Source: Orychophragmus violaceus (lineage: Eukaryota; Streptophyta; Magnoliopsida; Brassicales; Brassicaceae). From it: a stretch of DNA of 64,000 bases. Location of the stretch: positions 73,651,581 to 73,715,580 of the forward strand of contig CM058240.1 of NCBI GenBank assembly GCA_030180135.1, in the 5' to 3' direction. The notes under the pieces were generated by a model. It did not search any database and was not told the DNA's origin. It was given only the letters and a program-made list of their open reading frames with translations. The position numbers and the translations under genes were made by a program. Shown in pieces: positions 11,670-22,408 of the stretch (its first letter is position 1; each line of letters opens with the position of its first letter).

Positions 11670-12900
11670 TCAGGCAGAGGGTGCATCATCCAGAGGCAGA
11701 ATCTGACCTCTTGGAATCTCGGCCTTAGCCCAATAATGTTTTACCCTCTGTCCATTTACAGCGAACTCATTACCTTCCTTGCCGACTAGAACGACAGCTC
11801 CATATGGACGCACTTCTTTGATCGTGTAGGGACCGGGTCATCTTGATTTCAGCTTGCCTGGAAGCAAATGCAAACGAGAATTGTATAAAAGTACCTGATC
11901 ATTAGGCTCAAACCGTCTAGAAACAATCTTTTTGTCATGATAAGCCTTAGTCCTCTCCTTGTACAGCTTTGAGTTCTCATAGGCAAAATGTCTAATCTCA
12001 TCCAACTCATTAAGCTGTATCAATCTCTTTTCTGCAGCTGATTTAAGGTCAAAGTTCATTTGCTTTACAGCCCATGCTGCTTTGTGCTCAAGTTCCACTG
12101 GCAGATGACATGCTTTTCCATACAGCAGATGAAATGGAGTAGTCCCTAATGGCGTCTTAAATGCAGTCCTATAGGCCCATAAAGCATCATCAAGCTTAGC
12201 TGCCCAATCTTTTCTTGTCTTCCCAACTGTCTTCTCTAAGATCTCCTTGATCTGTCTGTTAGAAACCTCGACTTGTCCACTAGTCTGAGGGTGATAAGGA
12301 GTAGCAACTCGGTGATGAACTCCATGCTTTCTTAGGAGCTTCTCGAAGACCTTATTAATAAAGTGAGATCCTCCATCACTAATTACTATCCGAGGTACTC
12401 CAAATCTAGGGAATATGATGGACTTAAACAGCTTAATGACTACTGAAGAATCATTGGTTGGACTAGCTATTGCTTCTACCCACTTAGGCACATAATCTAT
12501 AGCAACCAGGATGAATTTATTCCCATAAGATGAGGGAAAAGGACCCATAAAGTCTATGCCCCAGCAATCAAAAACCTCAACCTCAAGAATGAAATTCTGA
12601 GGCATCTCATGCTTCCTACTGATTTTCCCTCTCCTCTGACAGGCATCACAATGAGAAATGAAGGAGTGAGTATCTGCAAACATTGTAGGCTACCAGAAAC
12701 CTGCTTGCAAAACCTTAGACACAGTCTTAAAAGTAGCAAAATGTCCTGCATAATCTGATCCATGGCAATGGAATAGGATATCTGGAACCTCTGATTCAGC
12801 AACACATCTTCTGTAAAGGCCATCTGAACAGTGCTTATAGAGGTAAGGTTCATCCCAATAGTATCGCCTGAGCTCTCCGAAGAACCTCTTCTTCTCATAC
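11670..12900 (-). pseudogene. Athila-1 integrase
   Basis: Integrase domain of the Ty3 polyprotein, which inserts element cDNA into chromosomes. The N-terminal zinc finger is recognisable (H-x-H...GH, then HCDACQ with C-x2-C). The catalytic core follows with the first Asp in WGIDFMGPF, the second in ISDGGSHF and the Glu in GQVEVSNR. The C-terminal module ends KHYWAKAEIP and DDAPSA. The longest uninterrupted part is 12683-11838. One in-frame TAG lies just before it, near 12690, and a TGA at 11838-11840 replaces the Trp codon seen in Athila-2, so the protein cannot be made in one piece. It is read on the minus strand downstream of RNase H. Confidence 0.85.
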
Positions 12901-12943
12901 CCTTTCAGATCATCTGGTTCAGTCTCTGCAGCCAGGTAGTTGG

Positions 12944-15853
12944 CTATATCTGCATACCATGGTCGATCAGTTGTTGTGACAACATCAATCTCAAACTCGT
13001 AGCCTCCAATCTGAATAGTAAAAGTCTATGGTTCTGTATCCGCACTGCAACGATCGTCTCAAAGGAGCGCATCGATCGTTGCTGTCCCGATAGGTGCATC
13101 GATCGACGCCGAGATGGCATCGATCGACGAAATGCGATTAATCCGACAGTTTTGCAGGTTTCTGTCCAAATCTGTGTGAAACATTGTCCCAACCATATTG
13201 ACGTTCTCTTCAGGCAAATAGTCATTAATTGGCACGTCTTCCTCAACCAGCATTTTGAAAGATGGTCAGCAACTCCATTTTCAACCCCTTTCTTATCCCT
13301 CACTTCAATGTCAAACTCCTGAAGCAACAGAATCCATCTCAACAATCTTGGCTTAGCATCTTTCTTCTGCATCAGATATTTCAGGGCTGAATGATCAGTG
13401 TGTACAATCACCTTTGAGCCAACAAGATAAGGGCAGAATTTCTCAAATGCAAAGACAACTGCCAACAACTCCTTCTCCGTAGTGGCATAGTTCCTTTGTG
13501 CATCATCCAGTGTCCTACTGGCATAATAGATAGCATGAAGCTTTCTATCCTTCTTCTGCCCAAGAAAAGCTCCTACAGCATAATCACTTGCCTCGCACAT
13601 AACCTCAAAAGGCAGATCCCAATCCGGTAGCTGAACTATGGGAGCACTCACTAATGCCTGCTTGATCTGTTCAAATGCAGTTTGACAATCTGCAGTGAAC
13701 TCAAATTTGGTATCCTTACATAGCAAAGCAGTTAGTGGCCTAGCGATCTTGCTGAAATCTTTGATGAACCGTCTATAGAAGCCAGCATGTCCAAGAAAGC
13801 TTCTAATAGACTTAACAGAATCAGGCGCCTGAAGGTTGGTCATTACCTCAATCTTAGCGCGGTCCACCTCTATTCCTGCTTCAGACACTTTATGTCCAAG
13901 TACAATGCCATCTCTGACCATGAAATGACACTTCTCCAAATTAAGAACTAAGTGCTTTTCTTCACATCTTGTCAGAACCTTACACAGATTATCTAAGCAT
14001 TCATTATAGGATGATCCATATACTGAGAAATCATCCATGAATACCTCCATAAAGTCCTCAATCATGTCTGTAAATATGGACATCATGCATCTCTGGAAAG
14101 TGGCTGGTGCATTGCAGAGTCCAAAAGGCATCCTACGGTAAGCAAATGTGCCATATGGACAAGTGAAAGTGGTCTTTCCCTGATCCTCTGGATGGATGGG
14201 AATCTGAAAGAAACCCGAGTATCCATCGAGGAAGCAATAGTAAGGATGATTGGCTAACCTCTCAAGCATCTGATCAATAAAAGGCAAGGGAAAATGATCC
14301 TTCCTGGTAGCAGCATTCAGCTTCCTGTAATCTATACACATCCTGTGTCCTGTCACAGTCATAGTAGGTATCAGCTCGTTCTTCTCATTCTTCACAACTG
14401 TAACTCCACCCTTCTTAGGTACTACATGGACTGGACTCACCCAATCACTATCAGAGATAGGATAGATAATCCCATCATCAAGGAGTTTCATAATCTCCTT
14501 TTTAACCACTTCCTGCAGATTAGGATTAAGTCTTCTCTGATGCTTGATAGATGTCTTGGATTCATCCTCAAGATGTATCCGATGCATGCACAGCTCCGGT
14601 GAGATACCTGAGATATCAGCAAGAGAATAGCCAAGAGCCTTGCGATGCTTGCGCAGCTTGCTTAGCAGTAAAGTGAGCTCTGCGTTGTTTAGACTAGCAT
14701 TAACAATCACTGGATAAGTTGAATTGGGTCCAAGAAATGCGTACCTTAGCCCGGATGGAAGTTGTTTCAGTTCTATTTTCGGAGCTTTTTCCTCTGCCCA
14801 GTCTCTGTCGACTTGCAACGATCGATGCTTAGGTAGTGTCGATCGTTGCAAGGTCGCGTCAGACACTTCTACCTGCATTGCAACCTCAACAGAATCCATC
14901 ATCCTTGTATAGCACATTGCTGGTTCGTCCTGTAGGTACTCCAACTCCAATATAGAGCCCAGTAAAGCCCTTTCTAGTGGGTCTTCAGCATGTGATTGGT
15001 AAAAGTACTCGGCAGGCAAATCACCCAATGTGTCCACATAGAAGGTCTGCCCGTCGATGGTTGGTCTCTTTACCAGATTGTTCATATCAAAACTCATCTT
15101 TAGATTCCCCACATTCAGAACTATTTTACCTCCCTGACAGTCAATCATTGCACCAGCTGTAGCTAAGAAAGACCTGCCCAGAATCAATGGGTCTTTTGGC
15201 TCTTGCCCATACTGTAGGACCACAAAATCAGTAGGTATCACACATTTGCCAACCATTATTGGCACATCCTCTAATACTCCTTCGGGAATCCTGATTGATC
15301 TATCTGCCAGAACCAGTGATATCCTAGTGGGTATAAAGTCTGTCATCCCGAGCCTTTTAGCAACTGAGAGGGGCATAAGATTCACACTGGAACCAAGATC
15401 ACATAGAGACCTTTCGAACCTCTCTTTGTAGATAGCACAATCTAACACGAAGCTTCCTGGATCCTTTAACTTCTCGGGAATCCTGCCTTGAACCACTGCA
15501 CTGCACACGTCATTGAGCATCATTATACTTTCCTCATCAGACCATTTCCCAGCAATCATATCCTTAAGGCATCTTTTCATCATAGGAGAAGTTTCCATGG
15601 AGTCCAACAAAGGTACTTCAACTTTCACCTTTTTTATGAACTCCTTCCACTTTGCATATTGCCTATCATTCTTAGCCTTTCTTGGATTCTTGGGATAAGG
15701 TACCTTAGGCTTGTATACCCTTTCGGTCGGCTGTTTCGGTTTCTCTGGTTTCGAACTCTCTGTAGTCACCTTGTGTCCATCGTTACTCCTATCGCATCGA
15801 TCGATGCTAGGCGACTGTGTTACGAATTCCGGTTCCCTGATTTCACTCTGCAT
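12944..15853 (-). CDS. Athila-1 protease-RT-RNase H polyprotein (frameshifted near its end)
   Basis: 969-codon open frame of the Ty3 pol region. Order: a Lys/Pro-rich linker; an aspartic protease with the Athila-type active site CDLGSSVNLMP (residues ~155-165) and LILGRSFLATAGA; RT with [19 protein letters not shown], the FMDD catalytic box ([11 protein letters not shown]) and [12 protein letters not shown]; then RNase H with [17 protein letters not shown] and [10 protein letters not shown]. The first RNase H motif reads CEASD, where Athila-2 has CDASD, so a catalytic Asp is changed to Glu. The true frame shifts near 13255, after VADHLS, and continues as [12 protein letters not shown], so the last ~100 residues of this ORF are out of frame. 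Upstream the frame is open to the gag stop at 15902. A palindrome pair sits in the PR-RT linker. Confidence 0.88.
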   Translation of the reverse strand: MQSEIREPEFVTQSPSIDRCDRSNDGHKVTTESSKPEKPKQPTERVYKPKVPYPKNPRKAKNDRQYAKWKEFIKKVKVEVPLLDSMETSPMMKRCLKDMIAGKWSDEESIMMLNDVCSAVVQGRIPEKLKDPGSFVLDCAIYKERFERSLCDLGSSVNLMPLSVAKRLGMTDFIPTRISLVLADRSIRIPEGVLEDVPIMVGKCVIPTDFVVLQYGQEPKDPLILGRSFLATAGAMIDCQGGKIVLNVGNLKMSFDMNNLVKRPTIDGQTFYVDTLGDLPAEYFYQSHAEDPLERALLGSILELEYLQDEPAMCYTRMMDSVEVAMQVEVSDATLQRSTLPKHRSLQVDRDWAEEKAPKIELKQLPSGLRYAFLGPNSTYPVIVNASLNNAELTLLLSKLRKHRKALGYSLADISGISPELCMHRIHLEDESKTSIKHQRRLNPNLQEVVKKEIMKLLDDGIIYPISDSDWVSPVHVVPKKGGVTVVKNEKNELIPTMTVTGHRMCIDYRKLNAATRKDHFPLPFIDQMLERLANHPYYCFLDGYSGFFQIPIHPEDQGKTTFTCPYGTFAYRRMPFGLCNAPATFQRCMMSIFTDMIEDFMEVFMDDFSVYGSSYNECLDNLCKVLTRCEEKHLVLNLEKCHFMVRDGIVLGHKVSEAGIEVDRAKIEVMTNLQAPDSVKSIRSFLGHAGFYRRFIKDFSKIARPLTALLCKDTKFEFTADCQTAFEQIKQALVSAPIVQLPDWDLPFEVMCEASDYAVGAFLGQKKDRKLHAIYYASRTLDDAQRNYATTEKELLAVVFAFEKFCPYLVGSKVIVHTDHSALKYLMQKKDAKPRLLRWILLLQEFDIEVRDKKGVENGVADHLSKCWLRKTCQLMTICLKRTSIWLGQCFTQIWTETCKTVGLIAFRRSMPSRRRSMHLSGQQRSMRSFETIVAVRIQNHRLLLFRLEATSLRLMLSQQLIDHGMQI
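13047..13131. promoter_or_regulatory. Palindrome cluster at Athila-1 RNase H-integrase boundary
   Basis: Cores CGATCG at 13051, 13073, 13100 and 13121 (spacings 22, 27, 21). In the element's frame they encode repeated SIDA-like tetrapeptides in an interdomain linker. The same four-core cluster is at 28420-28495 in Athila-2. Confidence 0.6.
14815..14850. promoter_or_regulatory. Palindrome pair in Athila-1 PR-RT linker
   Basis: Cores at 14819 and 14840, 21 bp apart, between the protease and RT domains. The homologous pair is at 30179 and 30200 in Athila-2. Confidence 0.6.
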
Positions 15854-15884
15854 CGATCGTTGCTTAGATGCATCGATCGACGTA
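15775..15884. promoter_or_regulatory. Palindrome cluster at Athila-1 gag-PR boundary
   Basis: Cores at 15798, 15854 and 15874 (last pair 20 bp apart). A degenerate partner about 21 bp before 15798 corresponds to an intact one in Athila-2 (31137 and 31158). Confidence 0.55.
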
Positions 15885-15901
15885 TTGCGAATATCGCGGA
15901 T

Positions 15902-17448
15902 CTAATCTTCCAGCTCTTCAATTTCCTCGAGTTCTTCAACACTTAACTGCTTTTTCTGGCCAGATGACAGCTCCTTACCACTTCTTAACGTCACTGCATT
16001 GCATTGGTACTTGGGATTGACATCAGTCCGTCCTGGGAGATATCCATCTTCCCTTTGAGCATATCCAGCAGTTCTTGTAACTCTAGCATCAAGCTCCTTC
16101 ATGTGTGTGCTCAGATATTCAAACTTCCCGTTCAGATCCCTGTAGATTGTTTCCATCTTCTCGTTGACATCTGCTGCATTCTTAGTCTGACTCTCCATCA
16201 TTTGTTTCAGCATCGTCTCCACTCTACTCTCAGATCCATTGGTTCTCTGAGTACCTTGTCCAAAGGTCTTTTGAAAACAACTTTTTTGTCCTCCATTGAA
16301 GAATCTGTTTCCCTGTTGATTACCAAATCTATTACCTTGGAATCCAGAACCTCCTATGTAATTCACATCTTCCTCCTGAGTGTCCTCCTCAGTTTGAATT
16401 ACCTCTACATCTTGGGCAAAGTGGACAGCTTTCTTACCTGCTAGGAGGTTGCAAACTGTGTCCAGCCTAGATCTAATATCAGCTATGTCAGAATTCTCTA
16501 CATTTCCACCAGAATTCTTCCTCCTCTCATCCATAGTCTTGCAACTGTTGCTGCCTATTAGATTCTCAATCAACTGCTTAGCCTGTGTAGGAGTCCTGGT
16601 GTTGAAGTTAGCATTACTGGAGTTGTCCAGTGCAGACTGATATGGAAGATCTATGTCTCTGAAGAAGATACCAATCAACTGAACCTCAGTGAATCCATGG
16701 TGTGGGCAGTCACGCTGATACTGCTTAAATCTCATCCAGGCAGTCTTTAAAGGCTCCACAGCTCCTTGGGAAAAGGTGAGTATGTCCTGTCTGGACTGGT
16801 CTGAGCACGCAGGAACTCACTCTTCAGGGCTGCCCAAGTAGTATACTGAGCAGGTGCCAGCTGCTTTAGCCATGCACTAGCGTCTCCAGCAAGACTGTGC
16901 GGAAAGAGCTTAAGGAACAGATAGTCCGGGCAGACTCCATCATACTTCATGCCAGTGACTATGTCCTCAAACGAATCAATGTGATCCATAGGCTGCTCCG
17001 TTGGGTAACCATGAAATGCATTCTGTCTCATCAGCGAGTAGTAGATGGTTTTGATCTCAAAATCATTTCTTTCAAAAGCAGGAAGCACTAAAGCTGACCG
17101 GTTTGCATGAAACTCATCCGGTCTGTTGTAGTCAGCTAAAGTCCTCTCACGTACAACCATCTCTCTACCTTGGGCCCGTCCTTGACCCTGGTTCTGCTCC
17201 TGTTGCTGTTGCTCAGGAGGATCAAGGATGACATTCCCTTCAGCATCAACCCTTTGAAAAGCAGCATTGTATGGGTTATTATCTCGGTCCCTCAGAGTAC
17301 CTTGAGCATCGCGTTCTAGAATCAAACGTTCTCGCACCATCCTGTCTCTTCTTTCTCTTCTGTTGGTTCTCTCTAGACGTCCAAGTTCTTCAAGTCCGAG
17401 ATTAACTAAGCTCGAGTTCGGATTACTTCTAGTTTTCTGCGTCTGCAT
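15902..17448 (-). pseudogene. Athila-1 gag
   Basis: Capsid/nucleocapsid precursor. The first conserved in-frame ATG is at 17448 (MQTQKTRSNPN); the same ATG is present in Athila-2 and -5. It lies 24 nt after a TTG inside a palindrome core, so upstream codons could be read only from a non-ATG start. Gag core motifs include FHANRSALVLPAF, PMDHIDSFEDIVTGMKYDGV, FPHSLAGDASAWLKQL and RDCPHHGFTE. A deletion of about 17 bp near 16806, relative to Athila-2 and -5, breaks the frame. The second part (16759-15905) is Gly/Gln/Asn-rich and ends EEIEELED with TAG at 15902-15904, after which the pol frame continues without a shift. Confidence 0.85.
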
Positions 17449-17468
17449 AAACTGTCTGTAATCGTCCA

Positions 17469-17554
17469 GCAACGATCGATGCTATCAGTGCAACGATCGG
17501 TTCAATCTCAGAATCACCTAGTGACGATCGGTGCAAGGGTGCAACGATCGACGC
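17469..17554. promoter_or_regulatory. Palindrome cluster in Athila-1 leader, before gag
   Basis: Cores at 17473, 17494, 17525 and 17545 (spacings 21, 31, 20). Athila-5 has the same arrangement at 53453-53530 (20, 31, 21) and Athila-2 a degenerate version at 32946-33022. Confidence 0.65.
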
Positions 17555-17689
17555 AGTGCGAAATTGGTACCTGCGACAGAGAGAAAAACAGACAAAAATC
17601 AGTAACTAAAAAAAACAAAAACAAAAACGAAAAGAAAACGAAAAATCCTAGTAAAACCCTAGGTTCTAAGCTATCAAAGACTCTAAGAG

Positions 17690-17707
17690 TCCCCGGCAAC
17701 GGCGCCA
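17690..17707 (-). other. Athila-1 primer binding site
   Basis: In minus sense TGGCGCCGTTGCCGGGGA, complementary to the 3' end of plant tRNA-Asp, six bases inside the 5' LTR. This sets the orientation as minus. Confidence 0.9.
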
Positions 17708-17713
17708 AAAACT

Positions 17714-18907
17714 TGATAGGGGTCAGGTTTTAATCCTATATCTAACTGCAAGTGCACAGTTCAGTGGTTGTAGTATATAGGTATCGAATCCACAGGGACT
17801 CTGGTATTCAATAGCTCAAGAACAGGAAATTAAACTAGGAAGAAGGCAATGTGATTTAATAAAATCTATGCGAGAAAGTAAACATAAAGCAGAGATTGTT
17901 GGTTGTGAAAACAAGTTATTAAGAGCGCTAAGTCTAGGGCGTTCTCAGGAAATCAGACAAGCAGACAGTTCATTCAGCAAGGATCTAATTAAGCACAGTT
18001 CTAGAACTCAAAACACAGATATAGAATTAACCAAATTCCTTTGCGATAATTCTCTAAGTCTAAGTGCAGCAAACCAAACTTTCGTTTGCGAGAACTAACA
18101 GATTAAACTAGCATTAATTCCAAGTTTGATATGTTCACAATTATCCTAAACCAAACTTTCGTTTGCGAGAAGTTTAATTGCTCAACCTAATTAGTTCAGA
18201 TTCCTAAACCACACTTCCGTGTCGTATTTAGCAACCTAAGATCTAAATTCTAATTGATCAGGTTAGAACTAGCTTTAAGCACAATTAGATTGAAGAACAG
18301 ATATAGTTATGAATCCTTAACTGAATTAAACAAGTCTAGCAAGTCATGAAATCCTATGTGAGAAACCCTAAACCTAACTAGGAATCTACTCAGACATAGA
18401 TAATGAAAACATAATCATATGAAGAATAAATTGCATAAAAGATAAAGAATTAAAGGGGTTCGAAATCTTCTCCAAATACAGATGAAGTAAAGGTTCAGAT
18501 CAGCCCCAAAAGCTCTAAAAATCCTCTGCTCTTAATTATGAAAGCGTAAGTAATTAAAACACCAAAAACTTAATTATATAGGTCTAATCTCGGCCAAGGT
18601 CTTCTTTGTAAATATCAGGAACTTCTGGATCAGAGTGCAATATCTTGACTCTTCATAAACCGCCGAGTTTTGGGCCCATCTCGCTGGTGCAACGATCGGT
18701 GCTAGTGTGCAACGATCGACGCATTTCTCTCTTTCGGACAGTGAACTCTATCTCTCGGCCAAACACTCCAAAAATCTCCAAAAAGTGCCATAATCACCAA
18801 ATATGCTCCAAACCTGATTATACCTGTAAAAGACTCTAAAAGAACACAAAAGACACTAAAACACACTTATATCATGGTCTAAAACTAGTAAAAACCATGA
18901 TATATCA
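17714..18907 (-). repeat. Athila-1 5' LTR (right)
   Basis: 1194 bp, TGATAGGGG...TATATCA, nearly identical to the left LTR. It adjoins the PBS. Confidence 0.95.
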
Positions 18908-19287
18908 GTCATACACCAGGAACGACCAATGGTTCCGAAGAAAATTTCAATAACATACATAATTGCTCAGAAGACTCTGCACAAAAAAATCAACTACGGC
19001 TGAAAGATCCAAAAGGGTCACCATATACACGCCAATGGATGTGGATAAACTTACTCAAAGGGCCGGAACAAATCCAACTCGAAAATACAATTTCAAAAAA
19101 AAATTCTAACTTGATGTACAAGACGAAGGCCGAAATGCGACAAACGATTAGGACAAATCCTTCGTCGCAAACGGAAGAGCAATAAAACAGAAAGGACCGA
19201 ACCAAGTCTTTCGGACAATTGCTTTCGCCTCGAATACAAAATAACCTCGCCATCATCGCACTTGAGTCTGACGAGCTGGGGGCTAAC

Positions 19288-21172
19288 TGTTGGGGTCAAA
19301 AACCCCTCGACGAAAACAATAGCCGAAAACAAGATCGGACAATCGGACACAGACAATTGTCCGTTTCGGATAAACAGAGTTCCGTATGAGTGACAAGTTA
19401 TACGAAGTGTCGATAACTTCATACGAGTAACTTTATACGAAAAGAATCAACGGATAAACGAACGTCCGCATCGGACGTTCGAAGTCTCGTATGAATAACC
19501 AAGTTATACGAAGTACCGAAAATTTTAACTAAACAATTTATCGGAGAAATGGTTTCGGCAAAACAGACGACATCATAATTGGACAAACATAATCTTCCGA
19601 CAGAAACTATGGATCGATGGAACATCCAAACGAAGCAAAGAACGAGCTAAACCAGTTCGGAAAACCGAGCTGAACCAACTCGGAATTCCGAGATAAACCA
19701 TCTCGGAAAACTGAGCTGAACCAGCTCGGAATTCCGAGATAAACCACCTCGGAAAACCGAGCTGAACCAGCTCGGAATTCCGAGATAAACAATCTTGGAA
19801 AACTAAGCTGAACCAGCTCGGAATTCTGAGATAAACCATCTCGGAAAACTGAGCTGAACCAGCTCGGAATTCTGAGATAAACCATCTCGGAAAACTGAGC
19901 TGAACCAGCTTGGAATTCTGAGATAAACCATCTAAAAAAACCGAGCTGGACCACCTCGGAATTTCGAGATAAACCATCTCGGAAAACCGAGCTGAACCAG
20001 CTCGAAATTTCGAGATAAACCATCTCGGAAAACCGAGCTGAACCAGCTCGGAATTCCGAGATAAACCATCTCGGAAAACGAGCTGAACCAGCTCGGAATT
20101 CCGAGATGAACCAGCTCAGAATTCCGAGATAAACAATCTCGGAAAACCGAGCTGAACCAGCTTGGATTTCCGAGATAAACCATCTCGTAAAACCAAGCTG
20201 AACCAGCTCGGAATTCCGAGCTAAACCATTTCAGAAAACTGAGCTGAACCAGCTCAAAATTCCGAGCTAAACCATCTCGGAAAACCGAGCTGGACCAGCT
20301 CGGATTTCTGAGCTAAACCAACTCGGAATTCCGAGATGAACCAGCTCGGATTTTCCGAGATGAACCAGTTTGGATTTTCCGAGATGAACCAGCTAAGATC
20401 TAAACACGTCGCCTCTCGATCTTGATCATGAGTTGCCCCTCCAGAATCCTAAGTTGAACCTTTGAGCCAAGCCATCTCGGATTTTCGACCTAAACCGTTT
20501 CTGGTTTTCCGAGCTGAACTTTCCGAACGGATAACCAGACATTTGCCGATACGCATAACTTGTCGCAACCCATCTTCGGAAACATCAGCCCATACCTTCC
20601 TGACCCGACGATTTGGGCCGATGGATCGAGACTAAGAGAAATGGGGACTTAGGCCCAAGCATACGACAAACTCTAAGCCAAATAAGTGAGTTGATACGTA
20701 AACGGATTCGGAACGTCCAAATCTCGGCCCATCCGGGAAAAGAGTTGAGCCGCGGAAAGATGAATAAGTAAAGAAAGAGATTGGAGAAAGGAAAATCGGA
20801 GATAGAAATGTACATTTTAGCAAGAAAAGGAAAAAGATAAGAACATGAAGATTTCCGCAAATCCTACGGAAATATTCTCAAAAGCCGACGAACAGAAGCT
20901 ATAAAAGGAGGGAGAGACCAGACGAGAAAGGCAGAGCGAAAAACCCTAGACCTAGACTTAAGAACTTAGCAGTTTCTCTTAGCCGTTTTGAGAGTTCTTT
21001 TGTACATTCTTTCCAATTCCTTTACTCTTTTTTACGATCTTTGTATTCTTTTCGACTTTTAATCAATAAAACGTCCTCCGGGTTTGCTAGTTTAGTGGTT
21101 ATTCCTTGAAAGTTTCTGTTCCCTAAAAGTTTTGCTCTACAAGTTTTGACCGTGTGAGTTTCGACTCTCACA
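19288..21172 (+). repeat. X LTR, right copy (1885 bp)
   Basis: TGTTGGGGTC to GACTCTCACA. It is preceded by the purine tract GAGCTGGGGGCTAAC (19273-19287). It has a TATA box at 20900-20907 and a shorter hairpin minisatellite than the left copy. It is followed directly by CCCAACTCG, which belongs to the RNase H of an older Tat element, so this is the outer right end of the X insertion. Confidence 0.88.
19650..20410. repeat. 46-bp hairpin minisatellite, right X LTR
   Basis: About 16 copies of the same hairpin unit as at 1480-2665. The difference in copy number accounts for most of the length difference between the two LTRs. Confidence 0.88.
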
Positions 21173-21560
21173 CCCAACTCGTTACAAGCCAATTCCATGA
21201 AGAGTACGAACCTAAGGATAACATAATGGAAGCCTACTTGAAAGTTCTACGCGGACTAACAAGTCAGCTCGATTCCTTCGAGCTAACCAAAATTCCGCGA
21301 GGTGCAAACCCCTCTGCAGACGCTCTAAAAATGACCTATGACCTCTTGGTCAATAGAATAATTCCTTTCGAAGGAATAGAAAATCCTAGTATCAACATAG
21401 CGCTAAAATCACTAACTGTGAGTAACATAAGACCCAATGACTATTTAGAAGCCGATGAATCGAACCCCTACCGGGAACAACTGACAAACCTCCTATAGAT
21501 GATGAGTTTGTTCCCCCTTTTGCAAGGACCCCCCGTTGAGAAGGAACCACTGGACACCCT
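21173..21560 (+). pseudogene. Tat additional RNase H (aRNH), 3' part
   Basis: The reading frame contains TQLVTSQFHEEYEPKDN, AYLKVLRGL and GANPSADALKM, matching the second half of the archaeal-type RNase H that marks the Tat lineage (compare SDSQLVTRQFHGDYETKDE at 43800). The open reading appears to begin inside the X LTR only because X inserted exactly in the DSQLV motif. The 5' half is beyond the left edge of the window. It ends with LTNLL and a stop at 21498. Target-site duplication cannot be checked because the left flank is absent. Confidence 0.7.
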
Positions 21561-21839
21561 CTCGGCATATTAGCTCGAGATCAGACCTGATTAGAGGATA
21601 CCCATCATCGAGTATATCCAGAACGGGAATGTACCCCCCCAAAAATGGGAAGCTCGCAAGATCAAATCCAAGAGCACAAAATACTGTTTAATACAAAACA
21701 GATTATACAAACGCAGTCTCTCTGAGCCATTCCTAGTGTGCACTCCCGAAAGAGAGACCAAAAATTTACTTAAAGAAGTACACCAACGCTCCTGCGGAAG
21801 CCATTCCAAAGAATGAGCACTAGCTGTACGAATCAAAAG

Positions 21840-22408
21840 ACAAGACTATTTCTGGCCTACTATGGTCACGGATTGTGAGACCTACTTTGCACAGTGCGAC
21901 AAATGCCAACGGAATGCACCTATAGTCCATCAATTAGCTGAAAACTATTGTAAATATCATCTCCCTATCCATTCATGAGTGGTCTATGGACGTTGTTGGA
22001 CCCTTCGTATTGGATGGAAAGCAATGACATTGTTATCTTCTAACCTCACATATTATTTCACCAAATGGATAGAGGCAGAATCGTATCAGAAAATAACCAA
22101 ACGCCAGACGCAAAACTTCATTTGGAAAAACATCGTATGTCGCCACGTCCTCCCCTACGAGATCGTAACAGAAAACGAAACCAATCTCATCTCCAAAAGA
22201 TTTAGATATTTCTTAGAAACATATAAAATACGCTTGATCACATCAACCCCATGGTACCCTCAAGTAAACTGTCAGACCGAAGAATCAAATAAGTAGGTTC
22301 TTGAAAACCTCAAGAAAAGACTTGGTGCTAAGAAACATAGATGGAGTGAAGAGCTCCCCAGAGTAATCTGGAATGCCACACTACACCTCACAAATCTACC
22401 AACGAGAC
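21840..22408 (+). pseudogene. Tat integrase fragment, cut by element Y
   Basis: Pieces in broken frames: the zinc-binding CDKCQRN (near 21897), then YYFTKWIEAES, CRHVLPYEIVTEN, LITSTPWYPQVN and LKKRLGAKKHRWSEELPRV. Several codons are changed: the second catalytic Asp region reads TENETN, where the family has an Asp, and a stop follows EESNK. The core ends abruptly at 22408 where the Y LTR begins. It belongs to the same older element as the RNase H fragment at 21173. Confidence 0.7.

Larger units (their letters stand above)
9108..18907 (-). mobile_element. Athila-1, near-complete Ty3 Athila element
   Basis: 9800 bp, flanked by the 5-bp target duplication GTCAT (9103-9107 and 18908-18912). Order on the minus strand: LTR, PBS, gag, PR, RT, RNase H, integrase, 1.4-kb non-coding 3' block, PPT, LTR. 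The two LTRs differ at about 15 sites by my eye count (about 1.3%), so the insertion is fairly young. The proteins carry a few stops and frameshifts. No env-like or ORF-1 gene is present. The uninterrupted paralogous target (739-744, GGTTAT) lies in the left X unit. Confidence 0.95.
3440..19287 (+). mobile_element. Internal region of X unit, pol-less, interrupted by Athila-1
   Basis: About 6.0 kb of own sequence (3440-9107 and 18913-19287) once the 9.8-kb Athila-1 and one TSD copy are removed. It holds the PBS, a gag remnant, two copies of the post-pol stem-loop motif and four unrelated-length minisatellite arrays. This is a LARD-like or gag-remnant non-autonomous derivative. Stretches 3990-4440, 5265-5745, 5815-5930, 6800-7590 and 8265-8397 show no gene. 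Confidence 0.75.
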
